Positions 27,690 through 39,000 of a DNA stretch of 64,000 nucleotides are shown piece by piece. This DNA comes from Victivallaceae bacterium (GTDB lineage Bacteria > Verrucomicrobiota > Lentisphaeria > Victivallales > Victivallaceae). The first letter of the stretch is position 1, and every line of letters begins with the position of its first letter. The notes beneath the pieces are model-generated. The model searched no databases, was not told where the DNA came from, and saw only the letters and a list, made by a program, of their open reading frames with translations. The stretch is taken from the NCBI GenBank assembly GCA_028709805.1, contig JAQUTL010000007.1, positions 1 to 64,000 on the forward strand, written 5' to 3'. The position numbers and the translations under genes are program-made.

Positions 27690-30647
27690 ATGAAATGGAA
27701 TTATCGACGGCTGCTGGACAATGTAACCGATCCTCAGAAGCTGGTGTTGAACAACTATTCAACCTTTATCACCGGAACGAAACTGCCCGACGCAGACATA
27801 CTGGCGGAGGCGGCTTCCCCAAAAATCGTCAGGGAAGACGACGCGGTTTCAACTGCAAAGAAAATATCCTCGGCTATCGACGTCGGGCTGTCCGGCTGCT
27901 CGGTAAATCGCGTTTTAAGCGGAAACAGCTCCGTTCTCACCGTGGAGACCGATGCCGGCGGCGAAGCGAAGAAACTCGCGGCGATAAGCTACAGCGTCTC
28001 CTCCAAACGGGACTTTTCCGCAATGAGATCAACCATTAACGGAATGGTGGCCGGCTTTTCCACCGTTGCCCTGTCCGGAGTGGAGTGCAAACAGCGTGTG
28101 ATCGGCGGCAGCGGAAAATTCACCGCCTCCGGCCGCTACGCCGGAATATGGGACAAAAGCGCAGTCATTGACGCCGAAGCCGAACAGAGCGTGATGGGAA
28201 TCGACGTCACTCCGGGCGGCTCGCTCAGCGCAGTCAACGGAACCTTTGACGACAATGTCCGCGGATTCAAGAATGTTCGACTCTCCGGCGGAAGCACCAC
28301 CGGCTCCATAATCGGAGGGCGGGAAAACACCGCTGCGGAGATGACGGTCAAGAAAGAGCTGGCCGGAGTGGAAATCGTCTTCGGCAAGAAACTTTCCGCC
28401 GCCGGAACGTGTTCGCTGGACAACGGCACGATGGCCGAGACAATTTCCGGATATAAGACACTTCTGCTGTCCGGCGGAAGCCTCATCGACCGCGCTATGG
28501 CCATGACGACCAAGCTCTCCTTCAGCGTGACCCGCCGGCCGGCCGGCACCTCGGCCACGGACAAACAGTTCGCGGCAACGACCGTCAACGGCGAAATCAT
28601 CGCCGACTCGGCCGGAAAAGCCGAGCTGAACGCCGCCACGGCCGATTCACTCATGGGTTACACCGATGTTTCCGTCAACGCCGGAAATCTGAGCACGGCG
28701 ATCGGCGGCAAATACCGGATCGGCGTCAACATCGCGCTGACACAGGAGAACACCGCGGAGAACGAAGCGACTTTTATTGAACTTATGACGGCACAGGATC
28801 TCTACGCGATATCCGTAACACTGATAATCCGCGCAATAGAACAGAAAATCCAGAAGCTCGAACTGGACTATGATTCACTCGCGGCCGGATCGTTCACCGG
28901 CCGGAAGTTTTCCGACCCGGCAATGATAGTCAACTATAAGAATCTTGAGCTATCAACCGTTTCCGGCAAGTTCAGCGCCGACGGCGGCGCAAAGTCGTGT
29001 TCGCTGTCCGCCACGGCGTTTCAGGAAAACAACTATACGGTCTCTTTTTCGGCAAGCATATTTACAAGAAGCCTCGGAACGGCAAAACTGTCCGCCGTCA
29101 CCATGGACCGGCTGTCCGGATACGACCGGGTTTCCGTGCGGGATCAAAGCAATGTGATCCGGCTGTTCGGCGGAGATGTCAATTTCACGCTGAATTACGG
29201 ATACTTTGCTGTAAACGCGGCCGATTCCACCTGGGACGCCTCCGGAAATATTTCCATGACCTACCGCGCCCGGGCGACATGCGAACTTTCATCCTCGAAG
29301 GCCGGCTTCTCCGCCGGAATCCGCAATCTGACGATCGGACCGAACGCGACCTCGGAATTTTCGCTGGGCGGAAATATTGGATTTACCGGCGTCGTCGCCG
29401 TCGATAAAGCAAAAACCTCCGTCACCGAACTGGCGATGACCATCAAGTCCACCGGAAAGCTGACCGGCTCCGCCGGAGAAGGCGATCTGGCGGCCGGTTA
29501 TCTTAACGTGAAAATCGCCGCAACCACCGTTTATGCGATCTTCGGCGGCAATATGTCGTTAAGCGGGACTTCGGAATTTGACACCAGCGAATTTGAACCC
29601 GTGAGTTTGAGTTCGCTCACCGTTCCGGATATTCTGCGACTCGTTATAGGCGGCCTCACCCCGAAAAGCGTCAAATGGGATATCCACTCCGCCGGAGCGG
29701 CGGAAATAACCGGTGCGTCAAAAGTGTTAAATATTCTCGGCTACAAAAGTATAACCGTCAAAAATTCATCGATTGACTCCGCTATCGGCGGAACGATCAC
29801 CGGCGCCGGCGGGTTGCCGGTTTCCTCGCTTGCGCGCCGCCGCCTTAGCCTCACCGCCGTCGCCACCGACGGATGGTTCAAGGCGGAAAATTCGACGATC
29901 GGCGTGGTTCTCGGATACAAAAAGGTGACGCTGAACGGCGGTGTGGCCGCCAACGTCCATCTCTCACGCGTAAGCCCGTCCGACGCTCCAGCCGCGCTGA
30001 AGGGCTCGTCCCTGACGATCAACGGCACGAAACTGGACAATTCCTCACTCACCGGATTCAATCAGATGACTTTCTCCGACCTGAAAGGTGAAATCGTTAA
30101 ACTCAGCTGCAGCTCCCTCAACGACACGGTAAAGGTGAAGAACGGTACGGTAAAAATCACCGATATGGTGGATTTCGGCGACGGCGTCGATACGCTTTCG
30201 CTCGCCAAAGGCGGAGTTTTTGCCGCCTCGGTGACAAAGATCAGCGGACTGGACCGGGTTGAAGGCGGCGGCACGCTGCTGATCCGTCAGGGTGCGCTCC
30301 CGGAAAACATCAAGATCGCGTCATCGGTAAAAGTGGTGGAGCTTCCAGACGACGCATTCGCAACGAAGGACGATTCGGCAGCGACCGCCGTAAAATATTC
30401 CGGCGGCACCGCCGAAGGCCGGCTCAGCCTGTTCGACACCGCCGACTGGGTTGAATTCTCGCTGCAGAACGCCGGACGGCTCGACCTCGGCGAACTTGAG
30501 GACGTCGCCTGCGCGCTGTATTCCGTTGGAGAAAACGGCGAACTGACGCTCCGTTCCGGCACGGATCTGTCGGCCGGAGATTACAAGCTTGAGTTCACGC
30601 TTTCCGGCGACGCTCTCAGCGGAAAATACGGCTTCAGCATCGCCTGA
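27690..30647 (+). CDS. Large repetitive surface-like protein with ~9 GY(K/D)xVxL..GG motifs
   Basis: ORF 27633..30647; likely start MKWNYRR at 27690 (upstream aaaggggg). Repeats such as ISGYKTLLLSGGS, LMGYTDVSVNAGNLSTAIGG, LSGYDRVSV...LFGG, ILGYKSITVKNSSIDSAIGG. Confidence 0.75.
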   Translation: MKWNYRRLLDNVTDPQKLVLNNYSTFITGTKLPDADILAEAASPKIVREDDAVSTAKKISSAIDVGLSGCSVNRVLSGNSSVLTVETDAGGEAKKLAAISYSVSSKRDFSAMRSTINGMVAGFSTVALSGVECKQRVIGGSGKFTASGRYAGIWDKSAVIDAEAEQSVMGIDVTPGGSLSAVNGTFDDNVRGFKNVRLSGGSTTGSIIGGRENTAAEMTVKKELAGVEIVFGKKLSAAGTCSLDNGTMAETISGYKTLLLSGGSLIDRAMAMTTKLSFSVTRRPAGTSATDKQFAATTVNGEIIADSAGKAELNAATADSLMGYTDVSVNAGNLSTAIGGKYRIGVNIALTQENTAENEATFIELMTAQDLYAISVTLIIRAIEQKIQKLELDYDSLAAGSFTGRKFSDPAMIVNYKNLELSTVSGKFSADGGAKSCSLSATAFQENNYTVSFSASIFTRSLGTAKLSAVTMDRLSGYDRVSVRDQSNVIRLFGGDVNFTLNYGYFAVNAADSTWDASGNISMTYRARATCELSSSKAGFSAGIRNLTIGPNATSEFSLGGNIGFTGVVAVDKAKTSVTELAMTIKSTGKLTGSAGEGDLAAGYLNVKIAATTVYAIFGGNMSLSGTSEFDTSEFEPVSLSSLTVPDILRLVIGGLTPKSVKWDIHSAGAAEITGASKVLNILGYKSITVKNSSIDSAIGGTITGAGGLPVSSLARRRLSLTAVATDGWFKAENSTIGVVLGYKKVTLNGGVAANVHLSRVSPSDAPAALKGSSLTINGTKLDNSSLTGFNQMTFSDLKGEIVKLSCSSLNDTVKVKNGTVKITDMVDFGDGVDTLSLAKGGVFAASVTKISGLDRVEGGGTLLIRQGALPENIKIASSVKVVELPDDAFATKDDSAATAVKYSGGTAEGRLSLFDTADWVEFSLQNAGRLDLGELEDVACALYSVGENGELTLRSGTDLSAGDYKLEFTLSGDALSGKYGFSIA

Positions 30648-30929
30648 CGCCGCCCCGCGCCGCGGCGGAGCAAATTACGACCGCCGCGGCCGCGCTTTTT
30701 TCCACATGTAAACCGCCGCGACCGCAATCCGGCGGCGGTTTTTATTTGCTTTTCACACAAAGCGTGTTATATTATATATTTACGTATTCTGGAAAGAAGC
30801 GTTGGGTTTTATAGTGGAATTATGGCGGTATCAGCCGCCGGGACTCCGGCGTCTGATACCGCGATTCCGCGACACGACACAGCGTTTCTTTTCAGCCGCA
30901 ACCAAAAGCCTAAATAAAAGGAAAATCAA

Positions 30930-33047
30930 ATGGCTGAACACAAAATCGTCATAAATCTCGACGAAAACCGCACAATGGAAATTTCCACCGGCAAGGTCGC
31001 CGGACTCGCCAACGGCTCCTGCCTGGTCCGCATGAACGACACCATCGTTCTGGTCGCCGCCTGCTCCGGCCCCGCCCGCGAGGACGCCGACTTCTTCCCG
31101 CTTCAGGTGGACTACCGCGAAAAGTACAGCGCCGCCGGCAAATTCCCCGGCGGATACATCAAGCGCGAAGGACGCCCCTCCACCCGCGAAATTCTGACCT
31201 GCCGCGTCACCGACCGTCCGCTGCGTCCGCTTTTCCCGGAAGGGTTCTACGATGAAGTCCAGATCCAGTCGCTCCTGCTCTCCGCCGAGGGCGAGACCGA
31301 GCCGGATGTGCTGGTCATCCTCGGAGCGTCGGTCGCGCTCACGCTGAGCGACCTGCCGTTTCAGGGACCGATCGGCGCGGTGCGGGTCGGGAAAATCAAC
31401 GGCCAGTACGTTGCCAACCCCTCCAACGCCCAGATGCGCGAAAGCACCATCGATCTGATCTACGCCGGTTCGCCGGACAAGGTCATCATGATCGAAGGAT
31501 CCGCCGAATTCTGCTCCGAACAGGAAATGAAGGAGGCCATGTATTTCGCCAATGAGATCGTCAAGATTCAGGTCGCCGCGCAGCTCGAACTGCAGAAGGC
31601 CGCCGGAAAAGCCAAGAAGACGCCGAAACTTTACCTCGTTCCGCCGGAACTCGACAAAAAACTGATCGAGTTCTGCACCGGTCGAATCGAGGACATGTGC
31701 CTCATCCCCGGCAAAAACGACCGGATCGAAGCCCTCAACGCGCTGCAGGATGAAGTCACCGGGTTTCTCACTCCCGAATTCGGCGAGATCAAGAATTTCA
31801 AGATCGAGATCCGCAAGGGGTTCGACAATCTGGTGCGCGCCTGCACCCGCCGCGCGATCCTCGAAAAGCACTACCGTCCCGACGGGCGCGGCATTGAAGA
31901 CATCCGGCCGCTGTCGGCCGAGGTGGCGGTGCTGCCGGTGGTTCACGGCTCGGCGCTGTTCTCGCGCGGCGAGACCCAGGCTATGGTGATCGCCACGCTC
32001 GGCAATGAAAAGGACGCGCAGGAGGCCGACTGCATCTCCGACGGCGCGTTCCCGAGCAAGGTTGACCGCTTCTATCTGCATTACAACTTCCCGAACTTCA
32101 GCGTCGGTGAAGTCGGCCGCATCACCGGTCCCGGCCGTCGTGAGATCGGGCACGGCGACTTGGCCGAGCGTTCGGTCTCCAAGGTGGTTCCGAAGGACTT
32201 CCCCTATGTTGTCCGCTGCGTTTCCGAGATCATGTCCTCCAACGGTTCCACCAGCATGGCCACGGTCTGCGGCGCCACGCTGGCGCTGATGGACGCCGGC
32301 GTGCCGATCAAGGAGCCGGTGGCCGGCATCTCCTGCGGTCTGGTGACCGATGAAAATCAGGCGCTTCTGCTTACCGACATCATCGGCGCGGAAGACCATT
32401 TCGGCGATATGGACTTCAAGGTCTGCGGAACCCGCACCGGCATCACCGGATTCCAGCTCGACCTCAAACTTCCCGGCATTCCGATCGACCTGCTCTGCGA
32501 AGGCATGGAGCGCGACCGGGTGGCCCGTCTCAAGATTCTTGATGTGATCGAAAACTGCATCAATAAGCCGCGTGAAGAGATCAGTCCGCGCGCGCCGCGG
32601 ATCGAGGTCATCCACATCAATCCGTCCAAGATCGGCGCGCTGATCGGCCCCGGCGGCAAAAACATCAAGGCGATCACCGAGGAAACCCAGAGCTCGATCG
32701 ATGTGAACGACGAAGGCGAAGTCAAGATCATGGCTCCGAATATGGAGTTCCTGAAAATGGCGCGCGACCGGGTGCAGTCCTGCACCGCCGAGGCCGAGAT
32801 CGGCCAGACCTACCGCGGCAAGGTGGTCAGCGTGCGCGACTTCGGCGCATTTGTGGAAATTCTGCCCGGCCTTGAGGGGCTGCTCCACATCTCCGAAATG
32901 GCCGACTACCGCGTCCGTCAGGTCTCCGACATCTGCAATGAAGGCGACTATGTGACGGTAAAAGTCATCGACATCGCCCAAGACGGCAAGGTCCGGCTCA
33001 GCCGCAAGGCCGCGCTGAAAGACATGGAAGAGTCCGAAGCGAAATAA
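30930..33047 (+). CDS. pnp: Polyribonucleotide nucleotidyltransferase
   Basis: RPLRPLFPEGFYDEVQIQ, FPSKVDRFYLHYNFPNFSVGEVGRITGPGRREIGHG, KH domain (IGALIGPGGKNIKAI), S1 domain. Confidence 0.98.
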   Translation: MAEHKIVINLDENRTMEISTGKVAGLANGSCLVRMNDTIVLVAACSGPAREDADFFPLQVDYREKYSAAGKFPGGYIKREGRPSTREILTCRVTDRPLRPLFPEGFYDEVQIQSLLLSAEGETEPDVLVILGASVALTLSDLPFQGPIGAVRVGKINGQYVANPSNAQMRESTIDLIYAGSPDKVIMIEGSAEFCSEQEMKEAMYFANEIVKIQVAAQLELQKAAGKAKKTPKLYLVPPELDKKLIEFCTGRIEDMCLIPGKNDRIEALNALQDEVTGFLTPEFGEIKNFKIEIRKGFDNLVRACTRRAILEKHYRPDGRGIEDIRPLSAEVAVLPVVHGSALFSRGETQAMVIATLGNEKDAQEADCISDGAFPSKVDRFYLHYNFPNFSVGEVGRITGPGRREIGHGDLAERSVSKVVPKDFPYVVRCVSEIMSSNGSTSMATVCGATLALMDAGVPIKEPVAGISCGLVTDENQALLLTDIIGAEDHFGDMDFKVCGTRTGITGFQLDLKLPGIPIDLLCEGMERDRVARLKILDVIENCINKPREEISPRAPRIEVIHINPSKIGALIGPGGKNIKAITEETQSSIDVNDEGEVKIMAPNMEFLKMARDRVQSCTAEAEIGQTYRGKVVSVRDFGAFVEILPGLEGLLHISEMADYRVRQVSDICNEGDYVTVKVIDIAQDGKVRLSRKAALKDMEESEAK

Positions 33048-33111
33048 TCCGGCTGCCGACGCCGGGGGCGGTGAAATGGCCGGAGTCGGCCGTTCGCCGC
33101 TGCTGTATGAA

Positions 33112-33154
33112 AAATAAAAAGCGTCTGTCGTTTTTTTACGACGGGCGCTTTTTT
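33112..33154 (+). terminator. Rho-independent terminator after pnp
   Basis: aaaaagcgtctgtcgtttttttacgacgggcgctttttt. Confidence 0.75.
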
Positions 33155-33172
33155 TATGCCGCAGACCGGCGG

Positions 33173-34306
33173 CTACGGAAGTTTGTCGGCCTTGAACGCG
33201 GCGGCGATTTTGCCCAGTTCGTCGGGAATGGCGATCTTCTGCGGGCATTTCTCCACGCATGCGCCGCAGTTGACGCACTGCGACGCCGGTCCGGAAATAA
33301 CGCCGTAGCTCTGCCGCGCCGCCCACTCTCCGCCGCTCACGCAATACTCGTTCCACACCGCGAAGTTTTCCGGAATGGCAACACCGTTGGGACAATCGCA
33401 ATAACGGCAGCCGGTGCATTTGACGGTTCCGGCTCTGAGATAGGCGCGCACCACGCGGTTCAGCAGTTTGTTTTCCTCGCCGGACACCGGACGGAATCCG
33501 GTGAATGTGGCAAGGTTGTCCGCCAGCTGTTCCGGGGTGGACATGCCGCTCAGCACGGTAAGCACCCGGTCGAATGTGGCGGCGTATCTCAGCCCCCACG
33601 ACGCCGGTGACGCCTCCGGGTCGGCGGCGGCCAGCATCTTCACCGTATCGGGCGTGAGTTTTGCCAGCGCTCCGCCGCGCAGCGGCTCCATCACAATCAC
33701 CGGCAGATCGAATTCGGCCAGCACTTCGTACTGCTCGCGCGAGCGGTAAAGCTCCCAGTCCAGATAATTAAGCTGGATCTGGGCGAAATCCCACGGGCGG
33801 GCGGCGGCGATCATGCGCAGGACCTCCGGCGAATCATGAAATGAAAAGCCGAGAAACCGGATTTTCCCCTCCTGTTTCATCCGGGAAAGGAAATCAAACG
33901 CGTGAAGTTTTTCGGCTTTTTCAAACAGTTCGCGGCCCATTGCGTGAAACAGATAGAAATCGAAGTATTCCGTGCCGCATTTCTCAAGCTGACGACGGAA
34001 CATCGGTTCAAGGTCGGCCTCGGTCTCCACGTTCCAGAACGGCATTTTATCGGCCAGAAAATAGGAGTCGCGCGGATATTTTCCCAGCGCTTTGCCGGCA
34101 AAAATCTCGCTTTCACCCTCATGATACGGCCATGCGGTATCAAAATAATTTATGCCGGCGGCATAAGCCGCGTCGATCAGTTTTTCCGCCGCGTCAAAGT
34201 CGATCTTCGCCTTGCCGGGTTCGACCGCGGGCAGCCGCATCAGCCCGAATCCTAAAAGTGAAACGTCTATTCCGAGTTTTCGATTGCTTCGTCTGCTTAC
34301 GCTCAT
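33173..34306 (-). CDS. Aldo/keto reductase with C-terminal 4Fe-4S domain
   Basis: LGFGLMRLP..FDTAWPYHEGESE..; CTGCRYCDCPNG, CVNCGACVEKCPQKI. Confidence 0.93.
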   Translation of the reverse strand: MSVSRRSNRKLGIDVSLLGFGLMRLPAVEPGKAKIDFDAAEKLIDAAYAAGINYFDTAWPYHEGESEIFAGKALGKYPRDSYFLADKMPFWNVETEADLEPMFRRQLEKCGTEYFDFYLFHAMGRELFEKAEKLHAFDFLSRMKQEGKIRFLGFSFHDSPEVLRMIAAARPWDFAQIQLNYLDWELYRSREQYEVLAEFDLPVIVMEPLRGGALAKLTPDTVKMLAAADPEASPASWGLRYAATFDRVLTVLSGMSTPEQLADNLATFTGFRPVSGEENKLLNRVVRAYLRAGTVKCTGCRYCDCPNGVAIPENFAVWNEYCVSGGEWAARQSYGVISGPASQCVNCGACVEKCPQKIAIPDELGKIAAAFKADKLP

Positions 34307-34357
34307 ATTTTCTCCGAGGCCGCCGGAAGCGGCGCGTGACGGGGTTGATATTGGAAT

Positions 34358-35668
34358 TCAGATGTCCTTGCTTACCCGCATCGAGCAAAGTTTGGGGCCG
34401 CACATGGTGCAGAAGTGGTCGCCCGACGCGGAAGCGCCGGATTCTCCGGTGCGGCTGCGTTCGTTCAGCGCCTCGTCGCGCAACTCGCGGGCCTTGGCCG
34501 GGTCAAGCGCAAGGTTGAACTGCGCCTCCCAGTCAAATGCGGCGCGGGCGTCACTGATCGCATCGTCGCGCTCGCGGGCGCCGGGAACGCCTTTGGCGAT
34601 ATCGCCGGCGTGGGCGGCGATCTTATAGGCGATCACGCCGTCACGCACGTCGCGGGCGTTGGGCAGGCCGAGATGCTCCTTCGGCGTGACATAGCAAAGC
34701 ATGGCGGCGCCGTGCATGGCGGCGACCGCCGCGCCGATTGCGCTGGAAATATGGTCGTACCCGGGGGAGCAGTCGATCACCACCGGACCGAGGACATAGA
34801 ACGGCGCGTCGCCGCACCAGACACGTTCGATTTCCATGTTGAAACCGACCTGGTCAAGCGGAATGTGTCCGGGACCCTCGATCATCACCTGCACTCCGGC
34901 GGCGCGGCAGCGGGCGGCCAGAATACCGAGTTCGCGGAGTTCGGCCAGCTGTGCCGGATCGGACGCGTCGGCCAGACAGCCCGGACGCATGCCGTCTCCC
35001 AGCGACAGCGTGACGTCAAATTCCCGGCAGATGTCGAGAATCCGGTCAAAACAACTGTAAAACGGGTTGTCGCATTTATTTTCGGACATGTGGCGGGCGA
35101 TCAGCGCTCCGCCGCGGCTGACGATCCGCAGTTTACGAGCTCTTGCCGCCGGAAGCTGATCCGGGCGCAGACCGGCGTGAACCGTCATATAGTCCACCCC
35201 CTGCTCGGCCTGACGGCGAATGACCGCCAGAATGGCATCCTCGGAAAGGTCGACGCCGTCACCCTCGCCGCAGGCCAATTCGTAGATCGGAACCGTGCCG
35301 ATCGGTACCGGCGACGCGTCGATGATCGTCCGCCGGGTGAAGTCAAGATTGTCGCCGGTGCTAAGATCCATCACCGTGTCGGCGCCGAACTCGATCGCCG
35401 CTTTCAGTTTTACGACTTCGGCCTGCGGACAGCTCGATAAACTCGACGTTCCGATGTTGGCGTTTATCTTTGTTTTCAGCTGACGGCCGATGCCCATCGG
35501 TTTCAGATTTTTGTGGTTGACGTTGGCCGGTATCACCACGCGGCCGACCGCCACCTCGTCCCGCAGATATTCCGGATTCAACCGTTCCGCCGCCGCCACT
35601 ATCATCATTTCCTGAGTGATTTCGCCAACTTGCGCCCGGGCGATCTGAGTCTTGACCTTGCCTTCCAT
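34358..35668 (-). CDS. thiC: Phosphomethylpyrimidine synthase
   Basis: VNHKNLKPMGIGRQLKTKINANIGTSS, MIEGPGHIPLDQV, CTMCGPKLCSMRV. Confidence 0.98.
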   Translation of the reverse strand: MEGKVKTQIARAQVGEITQEMMIVAAAERLNPEYLRDEVAVGRVVIPANVNHKNLKPMGIGRQLKTKINANIGTSSLSSCPQAEVVKLKAAIEFGADTVMDLSTGDNLDFTRRTIIDASPVPIGTVPIYELACGEGDGVDLSEDAILAVIRRQAEQGVDYMTVHAGLRPDQLPAARARKLRIVSRGGALIARHMSENKCDNPFYSCFDRILDICREFDVTLSLGDGMRPGCLADASDPAQLAELRELGILAARCRAAGVQVMIEGPGHIPLDQVGFNMEIERVWCGDAPFYVLGPVVIDCSPGYDHISSAIGAAVAAMHGAAMLCYVTPKEHLGLPNARDVRDGVIAYKIAAHAGDIAKGVPGARERDDAISDARAAFDWEAQFNLALDPAKARELRDEALNERSRTGESGASASGDHFCTMCGPKLCSMRVSKDI

Positions 35669-35700
35669 AATCTATCAACAGCTCCTTTTTAGAGGTACAA

Positions 35701-35731
35701 GAAGCCGATGAAAACTCCCTGCGCCGACATT
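35701..35731 (-). repeat. 31-bp second copy of the TPP riboswitch 3' segment
   Basis: gaagccgatgaaaactccctgcgccgacatt identical to 35771..35801 (70-bp offset). Confidence 0.9.
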
Positions 35732-35773
35732 ACGCCAGTATATTATTCAAGCGATGTTCATCCGCCGCCGGAA

Positions 35774-35878
35774 GCCGATGAAAACTCCCTGCGCCGACAT
35801 TGCTCGTTCAGGTTCTAAGGGTATGATCTCAGCCGTTTACGCCGATCCGGCGGCGGCACCCCCGCAAATCTTTTCATA
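35774..35878 (-). ncRNA. TPP riboswitch (THI element) upstream of thiC
   Basis: Minus strand: atgaaaagatttgcgggggtgccgccg...ggctgagatcatacccttagaacctgaacgagcaatgtcggcgcagggagttttcat; canonical CTGAGA, ACCCTT, GAACCTGA and AGGGA blocks. Confidence 0.92.
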
Positions 35879-36017
35879 TAATATAGCAGAAAATGCGTCG
35901 ATTGCAATCCGCGACGAAAAATACGGAACCGGATATGCCGTCAGTAAACGCTGACCCAAAAAACAGAAAAGGCCGAAACACGAAGACGGCAAAGCCAAAA
36001 TCCAATGCCGAATATTT

Positions 36018-39000
36018 TTACGGCAATGCTTTTTCGCCGGCAGACGGTATTGCGCTCTTCACCACATAGATCAGGTTGCCGTCGGCATCGAACACCGGAT
36101 CGGCCGTCACGGTGAATCGGCCGCCGCGGAACGTCACCTCGCGGATTACCTTTTTCCCGGTGCGGACGGCCTCCGCCACCGGCAGTTCGCCGGCGGCGAT
36201 AAAGTCGGCGCAGAATATTTTCCGATTGCTGACGGTGTTCAGCTCGGTCCCGGAAACTCCGGCGAGCTGCGCAACCCTTGTGTTTAAGCTGATCAGTTCG
36301 CCGGCGCTGTCATATATCCATACCGGAATATTGATGTGATTGATTATCCGCCGCCGCTCGTCGCCGGCCTGGCCGATCTTCGCCAGCTGCCGCGACCGGA
36401 TCATCGCCAACGCAACAATGTTGGCCACCGCCTCCAGCGCCCGCTCGTCGCCGCCGGTGACCCGTTTCCAATCCGCGGCGAACGCCACCGAGAACGCCCC
36501 CCAGATCCGTCCGCCCGCCATGACCGGAGTGATGATTATTGACTTCATCGGATAATTGCCGGTGCAAGCCTCCAGCTCACAGAACTCCCGGCTGTTTTTA
36601 AATCTGTTATAAATCTTCTGTTCTCCGCGGCAAAGCGCCTCCATGTCTCCGGCGCAGATGCGGAAAAACGCATTGACCCCGGCCGAACCGAGTTCGGGAA
36701 TGTTCGGACCGCGCCACTCCCGGTGAAGCCGCATCCCCTTTCCTTCGTCAAAAACGATGACCATTATCCGGTCGCAGTGCATCTGTTCAACAATTGTATT
36801 CATCAGCGTGGCGAGATTTTTTTCAAAGTCCGGCTCCACCGCCACCGCCTTCAATATCCGGTTGACAAGCTGTTCATTGTCCAGCAGCGTCTTCAGTTCG
36901 GTGATATCGATGGCCGCCCCCAGAAGCAGTTTGGCGCCGTCGCCACCGATGTATTTGCGTTTGACCGTCTTCAGGCAATGGCGCACTTTCGAGCCGTCGA
37001 AGACCACCTGCATAAATTCGTTCATGATGCCGCGCGAAGCCATTGTCTCCTCGTCATGCTTCTGAAACTGCTCGATGTCTCCGCTTCCCGCAAAAAGCTC
37101 GGCGTTGTTCCGTCCGACAATTTCAGAGCGCGACATTCCGGCGAACCGTTCAAAGGCCTCGTTGACCATGACATAGCGGAAGTCTTTGCCGGCGTCTTTC
37201 GCAAAAAACAGAAACGGCAGCGAATTGACCACCGTGTTCCACAACTCCATGTTTGACTGAAGCTTGCCGGCTCCGCGAATCACCTCGGTCACCTCCTGGA
37301 TCGCCCCGAAAACCATCATGGCCTTTGACGGCCGGCTCCGGTCCACGCTGCCGATGGAGCGGAAATAACGCAGCTCGCCGTTGTAGTCGGAGCGGTAGAC
37401 GATGGACACCTGGTCCGCCTGACCGGAGAGCAGCCGGCTGAACTGGCCGCCGAAAAGTTCAATGTCCTCTTTGAATATCCACCGGTTCCACGGCACCGGA
37501 ACGCCGTCCTCAAACGCCCACATCTCCGGAAAAAGTTTTGATCCGGTTATCTCTCCGGTGTCGATATTATATTCTATGGTGGCGGTACGGGTAAAATCGG
37601 CGCAGTAATCAAAGAGCCGCTTCAAGCGCTCGGAGTCGCAGCCGCCGCTGTCCGGAAGGTGACGGCAAACCAGAATGACGCCGAGCATCACCCCGGCCTT
37701 GTCGCGTATCGGAGCCGCGCCGCAGGAGACCCGGCGGCGATGGCCGTCAAGTGAAATCAGATCGCCGTCGAACTTGGTTTCGGCGGCGGCGCCGGACTTC
37801 AGCGCGGTAGAGACCGGCGAGGGCAGCGGACTGTCGTTCTCATGATCGACAAGTCGCAGTATGGAATCGGCCGCGGTTCCCTTCACATCACCCATCCGGC
37901 AGCCGACCAGTTCTTCAGCCGCGCTGTTCATTACAGTTATCCGGCCGTCGCGGTCGGTGGCGATGACCGCGTCGCCGATGCTGCGCAGAATAAGCTGAAA
38001 ACGTTCGGAGGAGTCCTGAGCCGACTGTATGGCTGCTTCAAGCTCGGAAACATCGATCGCGGCTCCCAGCAGGAGGCGGGTGCCGTCGCAGTCGAGAAAT
38101 GGACGCCGGATTATTTTGCACACCACCGGAGCGCCGTCGTCGCGGCGGAACCTGAACATTTTTTCCAGCGCGGCGCCCGGCGAGGTCATAGCCTCCTCGT
38201 CGTCGCGGCGCAGGGCGGACGCCACATTTTTCGGGAAAATCTGGAAATCATCCGAACCGACCACACCACCCTCCGAGCGCCGGAAGAAACTGTGCGTATT
38301 GCGGTTGGCGAAAACATAACGGTAATTATTGTCGACGTCTTTAGCGTAAATGCAGATCGGCAGCGAATTTATGACTATATCCCACATCCGGGTGTTTTTG
38401 CGCAGCTGTGCGGTCAGCTCTTCGGCCTTGCGCCGGGCATCCTGAAGCTCGGTATTGTCGTTGGCGGACCAAATGACGGAGTTTTCTCCGAACAATCCGG
38501 CATCAAGCGGCGAAAAAGTCACCGACCGTTTGACTCCGTTGCATTCATAATCAATGGTGCGTTCACGGCCGTCGGCCAGTACCGCGTCCACGGCTGCACG
38601 GAATTTTACCGCATCCACATCCGGCAGCTCTTCAATCCTGCGGTAATCCTCCACCCGGCCGTCACTCTGCGAGAAGAGAATTTCACCGCGCCGGCCGCAG
38701 ACGCCGATGCGCCCCGGCAGCGCGCGGTAAAACCGCATCGCCCGCCGCGCCGCACGGCGAACCGCAAGCGTGTAGCCACCGAAAATCCCGGCCAGCAATA
38801 GAACCACGAGGCCGAGCAGCAGCAAATCGTCCCTATGGCCATGCCACAACGCAACCGGATCAAGCGAAATAAGGCTGCCGCCGGAGATTTTTTCCCGACC
38901 GTCCTCCGGTCGGCATCGGCGGTCAGCCACGGACCGGTCGATTGCTGCCGCCGACACAGCCTGACCGGCGGCGCCGTTCATGATTTGTGTTGTTTCGGGC

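Noticed and set aside
30831-33599. 922-aa minus-strand ORF opposite pnp
   Set aside because: Shadow ORF of a high-GC gene; low-complexity His/Asp/Ala composition, while the plus strand is unambiguous PNPase.
34415-35440. Long plus-strand ORF opposite thiC, and similarly 45898-47328 opposite gyrB
   Set aside because: Third-position GC shadow frames; the opposite strand encodes highly conserved enzymes.
35754-35954. 66-aa plus-strand ORF over the TPP riboswitch
   Set aside because: Overlaps a canonical minus-strand riboswitch and has no homology-like features.
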